The notes below the pieces were generated by a model, which worked only from the letters and a program-made list of their open reading frames with translations, had not been told where the DNA came from and made no database searches. Below, piece after piece: positions 7,473 through 15,868 of a stretch of 55,541 bases of DNA; positions within the stretch are counted from its first letter, which is position 1; each line of letters starts with the position of its first letter. The translations under genes were made by a program, and so were the position numbers. Source of the DNA: Desulfobacula sp. (GTDB lineage: Bacteria; Desulfobacterota; Desulfobacteria; Desulfobacterales; Desulfobacteraceae). The stretch covers positions 1 to 55,541 of the forward strand of contig VMSR01000292.1 in NCBI GenBank assembly GCA_013792075.1, read 5' to 3'.

Positions 7473-8111
7473 GTGGAGACAAAAGAATTGATGAGCCCTG
7501 AAGAAGAAAATCGGCTCAAGGAATTGGAAGCCATTATTAAAGAAGACCTCAAAGGCTTTATTCGGGTTGGTATGGCCCTCAAAGAAATTAAAAAAACTCG
7601 CCTATATCGTGGGAAATATAATGACTGGAAAGATTATTTAAAAACGGAATGGGATTTAGGAAGGCGAATAGCAGACTATCAAATAGAGGCATATTCCGTG
7701 GTCAAAAACATAGAAGAAAAGTGGTACAATTGTGCCACTTTTAAAAACCAGACTAATGACAACCAGGAAATTATACTTCCTATAAATGAGGCTCAGACCC
7801 GGCCCTTAACTCTTCTCCCACCGGCTCAGCAGATCACAGCCTGGGAACAAGTCATCAAAAGAACAGAAGGCAAAGTCACGGCCCTGGAAGTCAGCAAGGT
7901 GGTTGAAGAATTCCTGGCAAAAAAACACACCAAAGAATCAGAACTCATAAAAAAACAGGTCAATATGTCAGCCGGGATTTCAGACGATTTTTCCGAAGCG
8001 TTCAGCATTATCATTGATGTCATAGACAAACATAGGGCGGCGGGTTGGAAGAATTTGAAGCGTAAAAAGGCCATCGCTCTAGTAGCGGCCATCATGGATC
8101 ATTTAAAATAA
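7473..8111 (+). CDS. ParB/DUF3102-like protein of mobile elements
   Basis: I chose the GTG at 7473, because a GGAGGT ribosome site ends 8 bases before it; a GTG at 7458 in the same frame would overlap that site. The product has about 212 residues. An N-terminal pattern 'FIRVGMALKEIKKTRLYRG' followed by 'WDLGRRIADYQIEAYSVV' and later 'NEAQTRPLTLLPPAQQITAWEQV' resembles a family common on plasmids and phages, with a ParB-like or recombinational DNA-binding segment 'GKVTALEVSKVVEEFL'. The function is unknown. It lies directly upstream of the transposase, where Mu-like elements often carry extra DNA-binding proteins. Confidence 0.6.
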   Translation: METKELMSPEEENRLKELEAIIKEDLKGFIRVGMALKEIKKTRLYRGKYNDWKDYLKTEWDLGRRIADYQIEAYSVVKNIEEKWYNCATFKNQTNDNQEIILPINEAQTRPLTLLPPAQQITAWEQVIKRTEGKVTALEVSKVVEEFLAKKHTKESELIKKQVNMSAGISDDFSEAFSIIIDVIDKHRAAGWKNLKRKKAIALVAAIMDHLK

Positions 8112-8121
8112 CAGGCCTGTC

Positions 8122-10353
8122 ATGAAAGTCAAAGCCTCCATAGATCAGATTCATACAGCCCTTGAAAAAATGACAGGTGCCAGCCTTGTCAGCACAAAAA
8201 ACAGGGCTGTTATTGAAGGTTGGTATTCCCAATTCAAACCAGACAACACCCGTGTTTATATCACAGCCATGCTGCCCGCCGATGTTCAGATGGCCCTTAA
8301 AGCCAATACTCTGCCAACCGTCAAAGAAGACAAACTCCCGGCCCTGGGTATCCGAAGAGAAGGCAAGGTATACCGGGAACAGGAAGAAAAAGCCTTTGCC
8401 AAGGCAGAGCTTGCCAAGACCTATGTCACCCATATGGAACAGGCCGGATACGGCAAGAAAAATAAGATCAAGCGCCTGTTCTTAGAAAACTACAACCTGG
8501 GGGAGGCCGGGCTTTTACCGGCTGTTTACCGCCAGGTGGGCAAGGTGGACCTTCGGGGCAAGACCGTTGAAGGTTGGGCCGGGCGCTTGAAGAAAAACAA
8601 TTGGGAACCCATGTGCCTGGTAGACATGCGGGGATTTTCCAAACGGGGCAAACGGGCTGTCACCCCGGAACAAATGCAGATCATCCTTTCCATTGTCAAA
8701 TCCCCATACAACACCCCCGGCAAACCCGTGCTGGAGATCATCCACCAGGCCAAAAGCATCATGGTCCACCGGGGCCTTGAGATCCTGTCCGACTCCACTT
8801 ATTCAAGGTGGTTGACCAAGGACTGGATACCCTATCACTATGACGAATGGATCTGGTGGAGAGAGGGAGACAAGGGCCTGAACGACAAGGTCATGTTCTG
8901 GGTTCAAAGGGATTACGACAAGATAGAACCCGGGGATCTTCTGGTGGCGGACGGCCATGTCCTGAACTTTGAGGTCATCAACCCCTTCACCCAACGGCCC
9001 AAACGGATGATGCTGATCCTGTTCTATGACGCCAAAAGCAATTATCCCATGGGCTGGGAGATCATGCCCACAGAAAACACAGAGGCCATATCATCGGCTT
9101 TGCGCCGGGCCATCCTTCGCTTAGGGAAAACGCCCACGGCGGTTTACATAGACAATGGCCGGGCCTTTAAGGGCAAATATTTTATGAACAAAGACCTGAA
9201 CGCAGAGTTCAAGGGCCTGTATGAGCGCCTGGGCATCAAACTGATTGTTGCCAAACCCTACCACGGCCAGAGCAAGGTGGTGGAACGGTTCTTCCGGGTA
9301 TTCGGGGAACTGGAACGTCTTGCCCCTTCCTTTGTGGGGGAATGTATCGCCAATAAGCCCGCCCATATGAACCGGGGAGAAAAGCTTCGGCAAAAACTGC
9401 ATATAAAAATCACCCGGGGTGTGACCCCTACTTTGGAAGATGCCCACCGGGCAATTGCCCTCTGGTTTGACAAGTACGCCAACACCAGACAGGGGTCTAA
9501 CAGCCATATCGCAGGTCAAAGCCCCAGTGAAGTCATGGTGCCGGGTCCGGGTGTAAACCCCGTTGAATTAAGGTGCCTGATGATGAAAGTGGAAAGCCGT
9601 CAAATAAGGCGTAGAGGCATCAATATTTTTGGTACTAATTCCTGGTATTACAGCCCGGAACTATACGGCAGAAAACATGAAGTCTTTATCCGGTACGATC
9701 TTCAGAACCAGGATTCCATACTGGTCTATGACGCTAAGACAGAAGAGTTCATCTGTGAAGCCTTTAAAATGGCAAAGGTCCATCCCATGGTTTCCATCAT
9801 GGGCACGGATGAAGACAAGGCGGAATTTGAACGCCAGATGAAACTCAAACACGGCCTCAGAAAACAGACCGTTTCCAGCGCCAGGGAGATCGTAGAAACC
9901 CAAGTGATCCCCGAGGCCAGGAAACGGATAGAACAGGCCGGGTTCAGCATCAACGATACCCGGATAGGACCTGTAAAAGCATTGCCGGAACCCATGCCAA
10001 CCCAGACAGATGAAGAGATCAACAAAGACCTGGCCGAACTGGAATCCATCCAGCTTGACGACATCTTTGCAGAATACGATGAAAGCTACATCCCGGAAGT
10101 CTTCAATGAAGCCGAACAGGTCTTTTCTGAACTTAAGGAAATGCCGGAATCTGACAGGTTCGAAAAGCTCACAGAGCTTGAGGTCAAAGGATGGCTTATC
10201 CCCAGGGAACACCAGGCCTGGATGAAGTATTTTGAACAGACCAAAGAGTATGAGCGCCACCAGGAATATTTTGAAGATCACAGAGCTAAAATGGTTATGA
10301 CATACGGGTCCGATCACATCGGGTCCGGCAACGTCGGAGCCATGAATCAATAA
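8122..10353 (+). CDS. MuA-like DDE transposase
   Basis: 743 residues, close to MuA (663) in size and plan. The N-terminal 200 residues are basic and presumably bind the element's ends. The catalytic rve core shows 'LLVADGHVL' (D277), 'VYIDNGRAF' (D344) and 'GQSKVVERFF' (E388), so the DDE triad is complete with 43 residues between the last two. A Mu-type C-terminal beta-barrel follows ('WYYSPELYGRKHEVFIRYD'). The last 250 residues are acidic and helical, probably the region contacting the MuB-like ATPase or ClpX. It should carry out replicative strand transfer. It lies 10 bases after its neighbour and 22 bases before the ATPase gene, in one operon. Confidence 0.92.
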   Translation: MKVKASIDQIHTALEKMTGASLVSTKNRAVIEGWYSQFKPDNTRVYITAMLPADVQMALKANTLPTVKEDKLPALGIRREGKVYREQEEKAFAKAELAKTYVTHMEQAGYGKKNKIKRLFLENYNLGEAGLLPAVYRQVGKVDLRGKTVEGWAGRLKKNNWEPMCLVDMRGFSKRGKRAVTPEQMQIILSIVKSPYNTPGKPVLEIIHQAKSIMVHRGLEILSDSTYSRWLTKDWIPYHYDEWIWWREGDKGLNDKVMFWVQRDYDKIEPGDLLVADGHVLNFEVINPFTQRPKRMMLILFYDAKSNYPMGWEIMPTENTEAISSALRRAILRLGKTPTAVYIDNGRAFKGKYFMNKDLNAEFKGLYERLGIKLIVAKPYHGQSKVVERFFRVFGELERLAPSFVGECIANKPAHMNRGEKLRQKLHIKITRGVTPTLEDAHRAIALWFDKYANTRQGSNSHIAGQSPSEVMVPGPGVNPVELRCLMMKVESRQIRRRGINIFGTNSWYYSPELYGRKHEVFIRYDLQNQDSILVYDAKTEEFICEAFKMAKVHPMVSIMGTDEDKAEFERQMKLKHGLRKQTVSSAREIVETQVIPEARKRIEQAGFSINDTRIGPVKALPEPMPTQTDEEINKDLAELESIQLDDIFAEYDESYIPEVFNEAEQVFSELKEMPESDRFEKLTELEVKGWLIPREHQAWMKYFEQTKEYERHQEYFEDHRAKMVMTYGSDHIGSGNVGAMNQ

Positions 10354-10375
10354 ACCTTTTAAGGAAAGGTGAGAA

Positions 10376-11095
10376 ATGAAAAAGCTGCAATTAAACCCTG
10401 TCTTTGTAAAAACAAAAAACGTGAGGAATTTTGAAGTCATGATGGACGCCTTGTCCCTGGCCGATGGTGAAGGATGCTTCGGCATGGTCTACAGCCGGGC
10501 AGGAAGGGGCAAGACCCGGACAAGCCAATGGTATGCGGCCCATAATGATTGTGTGTATCTAAGAATTTTGTCCATCTGGAGAACCGGGGAACTGGATTTC
10601 TTAAAGTCTTTTTGCATGGCATTAAACATCCTTTCCCCTTCGGGCAGGAAAGGCCCGGCCTTTGCCGATGCCGTGGACAATCTCATGGCAAAACCCCGGC
10701 CCGTGTTCCTGGACGAGATAGAAAAAATGCCCCAGACCTTTCTGGACCTTATCCGGGACATTGCAGACAGTGCCGGTATCCCCATGGTTCTCATCGGTGA
10801 AGAGGAACTGGTTTCCTACATGCAAAGAAACCGGCGCGTCTGGTCCCGGACCTTCCAGCAATTGGAGTTCAAGCCCATAGAGATTGCAGACATCATCATG
10901 TACGCCGGAGAATCGGCAGGGCTTAAGCTGCCCATCCCCGTGGCCCAGATGATCCATAAAGCATCTGGTGGGGATTTTCGTCTGGTCAAGCGTGACATCA
11001 TCGGCCTTGCCCAGACAGCCAATGCCAACCAGACCACAACCGTTACCGAGAAGATGGCCGGTATTGTCATTAAATCCGGCTTATCCGGCAGATAG
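10376..11095 (+). CDS. MuB-like AAA+ ATPase, target-DNA activator
   Basis: 239 residues. The Walker A 'GMVYSRAGRGKT' is at residues 36-47, Walker B 'RPVFLDEIEK' near 108-117, and a sensor-like 'MVLIGEEEL' follows; the C-terminal region 'IHKASGGDFRLVKRDIIGLA' matches the lid domain of the IstB/MuB/TniQ-associated AAA class. In Mu, MuB coats target DNA and stimulates MuA. It follows the transposase with AAGGAAAGGTG as ribosome site. The family is clear, though whether it provides target immunity cannot be seen. Confidence 0.88.
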   Translation: MKKLQLNPVFVKTKNVRNFEVMMDALSLADGEGCFGMVYSRAGRGKTRTSQWYAAHNDCVYLRILSIWRTGELDFLKSFCMALNILSPSGRKGPAFADAVDNLMAKPRPVFLDEIEKMPQTFLDLIRDIADSAGIPMVLIGEEELVSYMQRNRRVWSRTFQQLEFKPIEIADIIMYAGESAGLKLPIPVAQMIHKASGGDFRLVKRDIIGLAQTANANQTTTVTEKMAGIVIKSGLSGR

Positions 11096-11104
11096 GGGGC
11101 TTGT

Positions 11105-11743
11105 ATGACCAAGCATGAGAAAACCCAGATAAAGACCATTATGTGGCGCTTGCTGCGATCCCGGAAGGTGGTTACCTATGAAGACCTCCAGGAACTTGCC
11201 GGGGCTTCCAGAAGCTACGCTCAGGAATGGATGGCAACCCTTATCAAACGGGAGGTTGTCAGAAAGCTTTCCAAGGGCCGGTATCAGCTCATAAACGATG
11301 CCGCCCCGGAAATCCCGCCAAAAGAACTGCCTGGAGAAAAAGCCACACGCCTGAAGATGGTACCCGGCAGAGGGGGGCTTACCCTGCAAAAAATAGATGC
11401 CCAGCCGGAAAGCAAGCTTTGGGAAGCCATTGTCAAATTAAAACAGTTCTATCTTAGCGACCTGATAGACCTGAACATCACCGGCAAGACACCCACAAGC
11501 CAATACGTGGCATTGCTTGCCAGATCCGGGTTTTTGAAAAAGGAACGATTAGAGGGAAAAAACAATCTGTGTCATTTCACCGTTGCCAGGATCACAGGGG
11601 ATGCCGCACCGGTGATAGGACGTGCAAGGTTTTTGTATGATCCCAATACAAACAATATCTGGGACGATATCCCGGAAGGAAGGAAAATCAGAAAGCAATT
11701 GCCCAAACAAAGAAAAGGCCTGGAAGATGCGCCAACATCTTAA
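11105..11743 (+). CDS. Winged-helix-like protein of the Mu-like operon
   Basis: 212 residues. The N-terminal segment 'MWRLLRSRKVVTYEDLQELA' with 'GASRSYAQEWMATLIKREVV' and 'RKLSKGRYQLI' is a typical winged helix. A second helix-turn-helix-like region lies at about 100-150 ('FYLSDLIDLNITGKTPTSQY'). Such proteins accompany MuB in many Mu-like elements of Deltaproteobacteria; a defined role is not known. Starts 9 bases after the ATPase gene. Its 3' end is part of an inverted repeat. Confidence 0.6.
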   Translation: MTKHEKTQIKTIMWRLLRSRKVVTYEDLQELAGASRSYAQEWMATLIKREVVRKLSKGRYQLINDAAPEIPPKELPGEKATRLKMVPGRGGLTLQKIDAQPESKLWEAIVKLKQFYLSDLIDLNITGKTPTSQYVALLARSGFLKKERLEGKNNLCHFTVARITGDAAPVIGRARFLYDPNTNNIWDDIPEGRKIRKQLPKQRKGLEDAPTS

Positions 11744-11753
11744 CTCCAGGCCT
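11716..11753. repeat. Hairpin at the 3' end of the winged-helix gene
   Basis: AGGCCTGGA (11716-11724) pairs with TCCAGGCCT (11745-11753), a perfect 9-bp GC-rich stem with the stop codon in the loop. There is no T run after it, so an RNA processing or translation-modulating hairpin is as likely as termination. The 83 bases that follow up to 11827 hold no gene. Confidence 0.55.
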
Positions 11754-11826
11754 AAACCGCAATACTTAGCCGCATTGCATTGATGATGTTAGCCGCCACG
11801 GCTGGCATTGTCAAGAAAGGAGAATC

Positions 11827-12048
11827 ATGAACACAATTTTAGCAAACATGTTTAAAACCAAACGTAAAAGACCGGCATTTTTAACCATGCTGTTGTGTCT
11901 TGAGTGCGGTCATTTGTTTGAATCCTCCAGGACCGGATGTCCTTGCCCCAGATGTGCAGACAAGGCAACCATACCGGCTGCGAACTGGGCACCTGCAAAA
12001 TACGGGATGCCCAAACTTGAAAACAAAGGTGAGATGAAAAATGGATAG
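11827..12048 (+). CDS. Small zinc-ribbon protein
   Basis: 73 residues with CLECGHLF and CPCPRC, giving a Cys4-type zinc ribbon (Cys pairs about residues 24/27 and 39/42). Preceded by AAGGAG six bases before the ATG. The C-terminus overlaps the next gene by eight bases. Its role in the phage-like operon is unknown; the fold suggests nucleic-acid or protein binding. Confidence 0.55.
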   Translation: MNTILANMFKTKRKRPAFLTMLLCLECGHLFESSRTGCPCPRCADKATIPAANWAPAKYGMPKLENKGEMKNG

Positions 12049-12268
12049 AAAAAAGTTTCATTCCAACCTGTCTGTCAAAACCGGACTGGCCTTTGTTTCG
12101 TTCTGCATCCCTTATTCTGTTCATTTTTATATTACCGCTTTGCCGGTGAGCAATGAATATTTACCACTGATATGTACCCTATGCGGCTGGATGTCAGGGC
12201 TTATTTATTCGGTTTTCTGTTTGTATTTTTTAGAATTGCGATGGTCCAAAAAGCACCCGTTTAGCTGA
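12041..12268 (+). CDS. Small two-helix membrane protein
   Basis: 75 residues with two hydrophobic segments (about 15-32 and 42-63) and a basic C-terminus 'RWSKKHPFS'. Overlaps the preceding gene by eight bases, arguing for coupled translation. It could be a holin-like or superinfection-exclusion protein, but no family is recognised; this is only a topology-based statement. Confidence 0.5.
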   Translation: MDRKKFHSNLSVKTGLAFVSFCIPYSVHFYITALPVSNEYLPLICTLCGWMSGLIYSVFCLYFLELRWSKKHPFS

Positions 12269-12290
12269 TTTTTATCCTAAGGAGAAATAT

Positions 12291-12977
12291 ATGTACCATC
12301 ATACCCAAACCCAGAAAGAATGGTTAAAAAAAGCCGATCCTGAAGATATCAAACTGTTTTTGTCCAAAGGCCCTGCCACCTGTGACATGGCCTTAATGAC
12401 CCCGTCCATGAAAACAAAATATATCCCCATGATCCGGGGGATGCACCTTGGAGGCACCTTTGATCTGCCGGAACAGGCAATCAAAAAAGCCCGGACCGTG
12501 CTTGGGGATATACAAAAACAAGTTAACGGCAAAACACCCCTGGACGAACAAGCCCTGGGCATTGACGGGCAAAACGCCGCATACCTTGCCCAATGCGATG
12601 AAAATGAACTCAGGATAAGCGATATTTTCCACCTGGCATCCGTGCTTGGATCAGACGAAATGGAATACAGTTTCCACGAGCCCATTGATGATTTTGTAGA
12701 GTACCTGTTTTCTAAAACAGACCACCATGCATCCATACTCCCGCTGATTCCCAAAGTCCCGGATGAAAACGACATTGTCTTTCTGAAAGAATGCCTCCAT
12801 GAGCATTGGTTAAAAAATGGGTTGTTCGGGTTTGCCATCCTTGCCACCACACCGGTTTGTGATGACATAAAAATGTCATCCGGGTGGAGGTATTGCCACC
12901 AAAAATGGTTCTATGCAGAAACCTACGCCTGGGCCTTCGACCTGGCCATGGAATGGGCCAAAAAGGAGGGCGCATGA
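12291..12977 (+). CDS. Unknown phage-operon protein
   Basis: 228 residues, not recognised. It begins 'HHTQTQKEWLKKADPEDIK', has a helical middle and ends in an aromatic-rich stretch ('GWRYCHQKWFYAETYAWAF'). No membrane segments, zinc ligands or nucleotide motifs are visible. AGGAGAAAT precedes its ATG, and its stop overlaps the GemA start by ATGA, so it belongs to the same transcript. The function cannot be stated. Confidence 0.6.
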   Translation: MYHHTQTQKEWLKKADPEDIKLFLSKGPATCDMALMTPSMKTKYIPMIRGMHLGGTFDLPEQAIKKARTVLGDIQKQVNGKTPLDEQALGIDGQNAAYLAQCDENELRISDIFHLASVLGSDEMEYSFHEPIDDFVEYLFSKTDHHASILPLIPKVPDENDIVFLKECLHEHWLKNGLFGFAILATTPVCDDIKMSSGWRYCHQKWFYAETYAWAFDLAMEWAKKEGA

Positions 12978-13375
12978 TATCCAATGCCAAAAAGGCCATG
13001 ATCCATGTGGCAAAAAAACAGATCGGCATGACAGAGGACGAATACCGGGCGCTCTTATCCGGTGTGGGCGTCAATTCTTCCAAAGACCTGAACAACAAAA
13101 CCTTTGGGGATGTCATGGACCGGTTCAAAGCGCTTGGGTTTAAGCCCAAAAAATCCAGTAGACAAACCGACAACCTGCCCAGGAGCAAAAGCGCTTTAAT
13201 GAAAAAGCTTGAAGCCATCATCCTGGACATGGACCTTGACTGGCCCTATGCGGATGCGATTGCAAAATCACGGTTCAAGGTGGACCGGGTCCAGTGGCTT
13301 GAACCGGCTCCCTTACGCAAACTAGTTCAGATGATGGCTATTCACCAGAAAAGAACCCTTAAGAAACAAGGTTAA
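12974..13375 (+). CDS. gemA: GemA/gp16-family regulatory protein
   Basis: Start taken at ATG 12974 (preceded by GGAGGG, overlapping the previous stop as ATGA), giving 133 residues; a longer frame back to 12884 is less likely. The N-terminus 'AKKAMIHVAKKQIGMTEDEYRALLSGVG' falls into the DUF1018 family, split here as its 'IHVAKKQIGMTEDEYRALL' core, plus the C-terminal 'PYADAIAKSRFKVDRVQWL'. Mu Gp16/GemA modulates host gene expression, reportedly by affecting DNA topology. Its presence strongly marks the region as Mu-like. Confidence 0.85.
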   Translation: MISNAKKAMIHVAKKQIGMTEDEYRALLSGVGVNSSKDLNNKTFGDVMDRFKALGFKPKKSSRQTDNLPRSKSALMKKLEAIILDMDLDWPYADAIAKSRFKVDRVQWLEPAPLRKLVQMMAIHQKRTLKKQG

Positions 13376-13380
13376 ACCTG

Positions 13381-13686
13381 ATGCGCCTGTCAAAACACTT
13401 TATAGATAACTGGTACGAACGGGTGGGCAATTACCCCACAGAAGAAATGATCAAGGGTATCATCCTGGATTCTGTTGTGATCCAAAAAGGCCTGAAACTT
13501 AAGAAACTGGACAACACGCCCTTTAATACCCTGACCAACTACTGGCACCCGGACCTTAAACTGATCCTTCGCATAGATTGTTTTACCAATACCGCTGTAT
13601 CCGTTCTCACCCCGGAGAATATGCCAAAACCCCATAAAAGACAGACACCGGTCAACTACACCCCGATGACCATGCACAATTATTAA
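13381..13686 (+). CDS. Unknown small protein of Mu-like operon
   Basis: 101 residues, starting 'MRLSKHFIDNWYERVG' and containing 'WHPDLKLILRIDCFTNTAVSVL'. The beta-rich tail after an N-terminal helix recalls DUF4258/RelE-like small folds common in phages, but no catalytic residues can be matched and no antitoxin lies beside it. It is 5 bases from gemA and 13 from the DUF3164 gene, so co-transcribed. Confidence 0.5.
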   Translation: MRLSKHFIDNWYERVGNYPTEEMIKGIILDSVVIQKGLKLKKLDNTPFNTLTNYWHPDLKLILRIDCFTNTAVSVLTPENMPKPHKRQTPVNYTPMTMHNY

Positions 13687-13699
13687 GGAGAATATACCC

Positions 13700-14317
13700 A
13701 TGACACAAGCCATAGACCCCAAAGATTACATGCAGGATGCCCAGGGCCATCTGGTTCCCATGGACAGGGTCAAGGAAATTGATAAAACCCGTGACGGCCT
13801 GGTCCGGGATCTGGTTCAAAAGGCCCTGGCACTCCAGGCAAGCATGATTGCATTTAAAGAAAATGCCATGTCTGAGATCCGGTCTTTTGTGGAATTGTCT
13901 GCCATGGAATGGGATGTCAAGATCGGGGGCCAAAAGGGGAACATTACCCTGTTCAGCTTTGACGGGAACTTCAAGGCCCAGGTCCGGATATCTGAATACA
14001 TGGTCTTTGATGAGCAGCTCCAGATCGCCAAGAAGATGATTGACCAATGCCTGACCAAATGGACCCGGCAAAGCGGATCTGAAATCAAAGCCCTGATCAA
14101 TGATGCCTTCCAGGTGGACAAAGAGGGCCGGATCAATACCAAACGGATACTGTCTTTAAGGCGGCTGAATATCAAAGACGATCTTTGGTGCAAGGCCATG
14201 GATGCCATTGCGGCCAGCCTGCAAGTGGTGGGATCAAAGGAATACTTCCGGCTGTACAAACGAGATAACAGCCAGGGCACCTGGAATCCAATTTCTCTTG
14301 ATATGGCAGCATTATAA
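13700..14317 (+). CDS. DUF3164 family protein
   Basis: 205 residues fitting DUF3164, found next to gemA in Mu-like prophages: 'YMQDAQGHLVPMDRVKEIDK' at the N-terminus, 'VELSAMEWDVKIGGQKGNIT' in the middle and the C-terminal 'RLNIKDDLWCKAMDAIAAS', ending 'EYFRLYKRD'. The molecular role is unknown. An AAGGAG site stands before the ATG. Its position between GemA and Mor is the usual one. Confidence 0.82.
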   Translation: MTQAIDPKDYMQDAQGHLVPMDRVKEIDKTRDGLVRDLVQKALALQASMIAFKENAMSEIRSFVELSAMEWDVKIGGQKGNITLFSFDGNFKAQVRISEYMVFDEQLQIAKKMIDQCLTKWTRQSGSEIKALINDAFQVDKEGRINTKRILSLRRLNIKDDLWCKAMDAIAASLQVVGSKEYFRLYKRDNSQGTWNPISLDMAAL

Positions 14318-14327
14318 AGGAGGAACC

Positions 14328-14696
14328 ATGCCAAGAAACATGAGTTTCATGCTGACCACCCCCCAGATCCGGAACCATACCAAGGATGTCACCCGACGAT
14401 TGAATTGGCTGTTTGTAAAATCCGGTGACATACTCAATGCCGTTGAGAAAGGTATGGGTCTTAAAAAAGGGGAGAAGGTTGTCCGGATCTGCCAGATCCG
14501 GGTGGTGTCCACCCGGTTGGAAAGGTTGAACGAGATCACCAAAGAAGACTGCATCCGGGAGGGGTTCCCGCAAGTGGAACCCCGGGAATTTGTAGAAATG
14601 TTCTGCAAGCACAATAAATGTGAACAGACGAGAACCATTAACAGAATCGTTTTTGAATACCTGGAAATCAACGCTAAACAGGGAGGTGGGCAATGA
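14328..14696 (+). CDS. ASCH-domain phage protein
   Basis: Start at ATG 14328 (GGAGG six bases upstream) gives 122 residues; the longer open frame to 14202 overlaps DUF3164 and is rejected. The pattern 'SFMLTTPQIRNHTKDVTRRL' followed by 'GLKKGEKVVRICQIRVVSTR', 'LNEITKEDCIREGFPQVEP' and a terminal 'INRIVFEYLE' is that of phage ASCH (PUA-like) proteins. ASCH domains bind RNA or modified nucleotides; the phage role is unknown. Overlaps the next gene by ATGA. Confidence 0.8.
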   Translation: MPRNMSFMLTTPQIRNHTKDVTRRLNWLFVKSGDILNAVEKGMGLKKGEKVVRICQIRVVSTRLERLNEITKEDCIREGFPQVEPREFVEMFCKHNKCEQTRTINRIVFEYLEINAKQGGGQ

Positions 14697-15040
14697 CAGA
14701 AACAATCAGCACCATAAAACAGGCAGAAAGCCAAGATACAGCCGTTTTAGATGACTTCCCCATAGAAGGTATGGGCAAACGGGCCATGGGCTGTAAAATG
14801 TACGATAAATGCCTGTATAAAGCGGCTGTGGCAGATTGGGACAGCTTCAATTGTGACGGGTGCGAATATGAAGGCCAGGGAGCCCTGGAGTTCATTGATT
14901 CTGCTTTTATCCCGATGCTTGAAGCATCAGAGTTCATTTATGAAGATGATCTGGAAACACAGCTGGTTGATCTGACTGTTTCCTGTTCACCCATATTTTT
15001 TTTAGAAGAGGATTTAGGATATAATGACCATGCAGCTTAA
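14693..15040 (+). CDS. Unknown acidic Cys-containing protein
   Basis: 115 residues, acidic (many Asp/Glu). Four Cys at 'MGCKMYDKC' and 'FNCDGCEYEG' suggest a zinc or Fe-S site: C-x4-C then C-x2-C. The rest is helical. Overlaps both neighbours (ATGA with the ASCH gene, 17 bases with the Mor gene). No family recognised. Confidence 0.5.
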   Translation: MTETISTIKQAESQDTAVLDDFPIEGMGKRAMGCKMYDKCLYKAAVADWDSFNCDGCEYEGQGALEFIDSAFIPMLEASEFIYEDDLETQLVDLTVSCSPIFFLEEDLGYNDHAA

Positions 15041-15323
15041 AGATCAAAACATGGAAAAGGTACCTGATAAATACCAGCTTCGCATCAGCGATCTGCCCGG
15101 AGAAATCCGGGCAATTGCAGAACTTATCGGGCTTAAGGCAACTTTAAAGATAGCATCAGAATACAGCGGCGAGACGATTTATATCCCAAAGCACGATTCC
15201 ATTACCCGGGCTGTCCGGGACAGGGCAATCAGAGAGGAATATACCGGAGCAAATCATAAAGAGCTTGCCAAAAAATTCAACCTCACAACCAGGATAATAC
15301 GAAAAATCATTGATGAAAAATGA
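15024..15323 (+). CDS. mor: Mor-type transcription activator
   Basis: 99 residues. 'LPGEIRAIAELIGLKATLKI' followed by 'YIPKHDSITRAVRDRAIREEY' and a C-terminal helix-turn-helix 'NHKELAKKFNLTTRIIRKII' fit the Mor/C family of phage Mu, which activates middle and late promoters. In a complete phage the genes it switches on would follow; here none does. The start at 15024 overlaps the preceding gene by 17 bases; a second ATG three codons in is possible. Confidence 0.85.
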   Translation: MTMQLKDQNMEKVPDKYQLRISDLPGEIRAIAELIGLKATLKIASEYSGETIYIPKHDSITRAVRDRAIREEYTGANHKELAKKFNLTTRIIRKIIDEK

Positions 15324-15384
15324 TGGAAGATTTGCGGTCTGAAAGGTTGCATGATGATTTAAACAAGACTCAGGGAGAAACAGA

Positions 15385-15675
15385 TTGATACAATCAGTTG
15401 AAAAAGAACTGGACAAAATGCTTGAAATCGCTGAACTGCCAAAACGCCCATCATATAGGCCAAAAGAAGTATGCAGCCTTTTGGGGATAAGCGACAGAAC
15501 ATTTTGGAGGATAACAGAAAAATATGAACCCGATCCGACAACAGGCAGGCCAAAAGATCCGGGTTCCCTGAATGCCTATCTGATAAGGAATCACAGGCGG
15601 GTAACATATTATGAACTGGCTGATTATTTTAGAAGAAATAATCTTTATGAGAGAACGGCCAGGGGCCAGCATTAA
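15385..15675 (+). CDS. MerR-like helix-turn-helix protein
   Basis: 96 residues from a TTG start with GGGAG eight bases upstream. 'SYRPKEVCSLLGISDRTFWRITE' is an excisionase/MerR-type helix-turn-helix, and the terminal part 'RRVTYYELADYFRRNNLYER' resembles a DNA-reading wing of Xis-like proteins. It could control excision or late gene expression. Located 61 bases after mor, before a terminator. Family-level assignment only. Confidence 0.55.
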   Translation: MIQSVEKELDKMLEIAELPKRPSYRPKEVCSLLGISDRTFWRITEKYEPDPTTGRPKDPGSLNAYLIRNHRRVTYYELADYFRRNNLYERTARGQH

Positions 15676-15720
15676 AGTTTCTCGGCCTGAAGGCAGCAAT
15701 TTACCGACATGGAGAGATCA

Positions 15721-15843
15721 ATGACAGCTTACCACTACACGAATATACGACATCATCAGCAGAAAACGAACTGCTTTGAAAGCCTTATCTTGATTGACAA
15801 TGTTTGTTTTGTTGCTGCCTGGATGATTTATATGATATCTTAG
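15721..15843 (+). CDS. Possible 40-residue peptide gene
   Basis: ATG at 15721 with a GGAGAG site six bases before, reading 40 codons to TAG at 15841: starts MTAYHYTNIRHHQQ and ends in a hydrophobic helix 'LIDNVCFVAAWMIYMI'. It is the last frame before the terminator at 15869 and in the direction of the operon, which makes it plausible as a small membrane peptide gene. No homology is claimed. Confidence 0.35.
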   Translation: MTAYHYTNIRHHQQKTNCFESLILIDNVCFVAAWMIYMIS

Positions 15844-15868
15844 GTAAGATTCTCGGAGAATCAGCTTT

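Noticed and set aside
9661-10485. Long minus-strand frame of 274 codons
   Set aside because: A shadow of the transposase gene and start of the ATPase gene; Phe-rich composition is typical of antisense frames.
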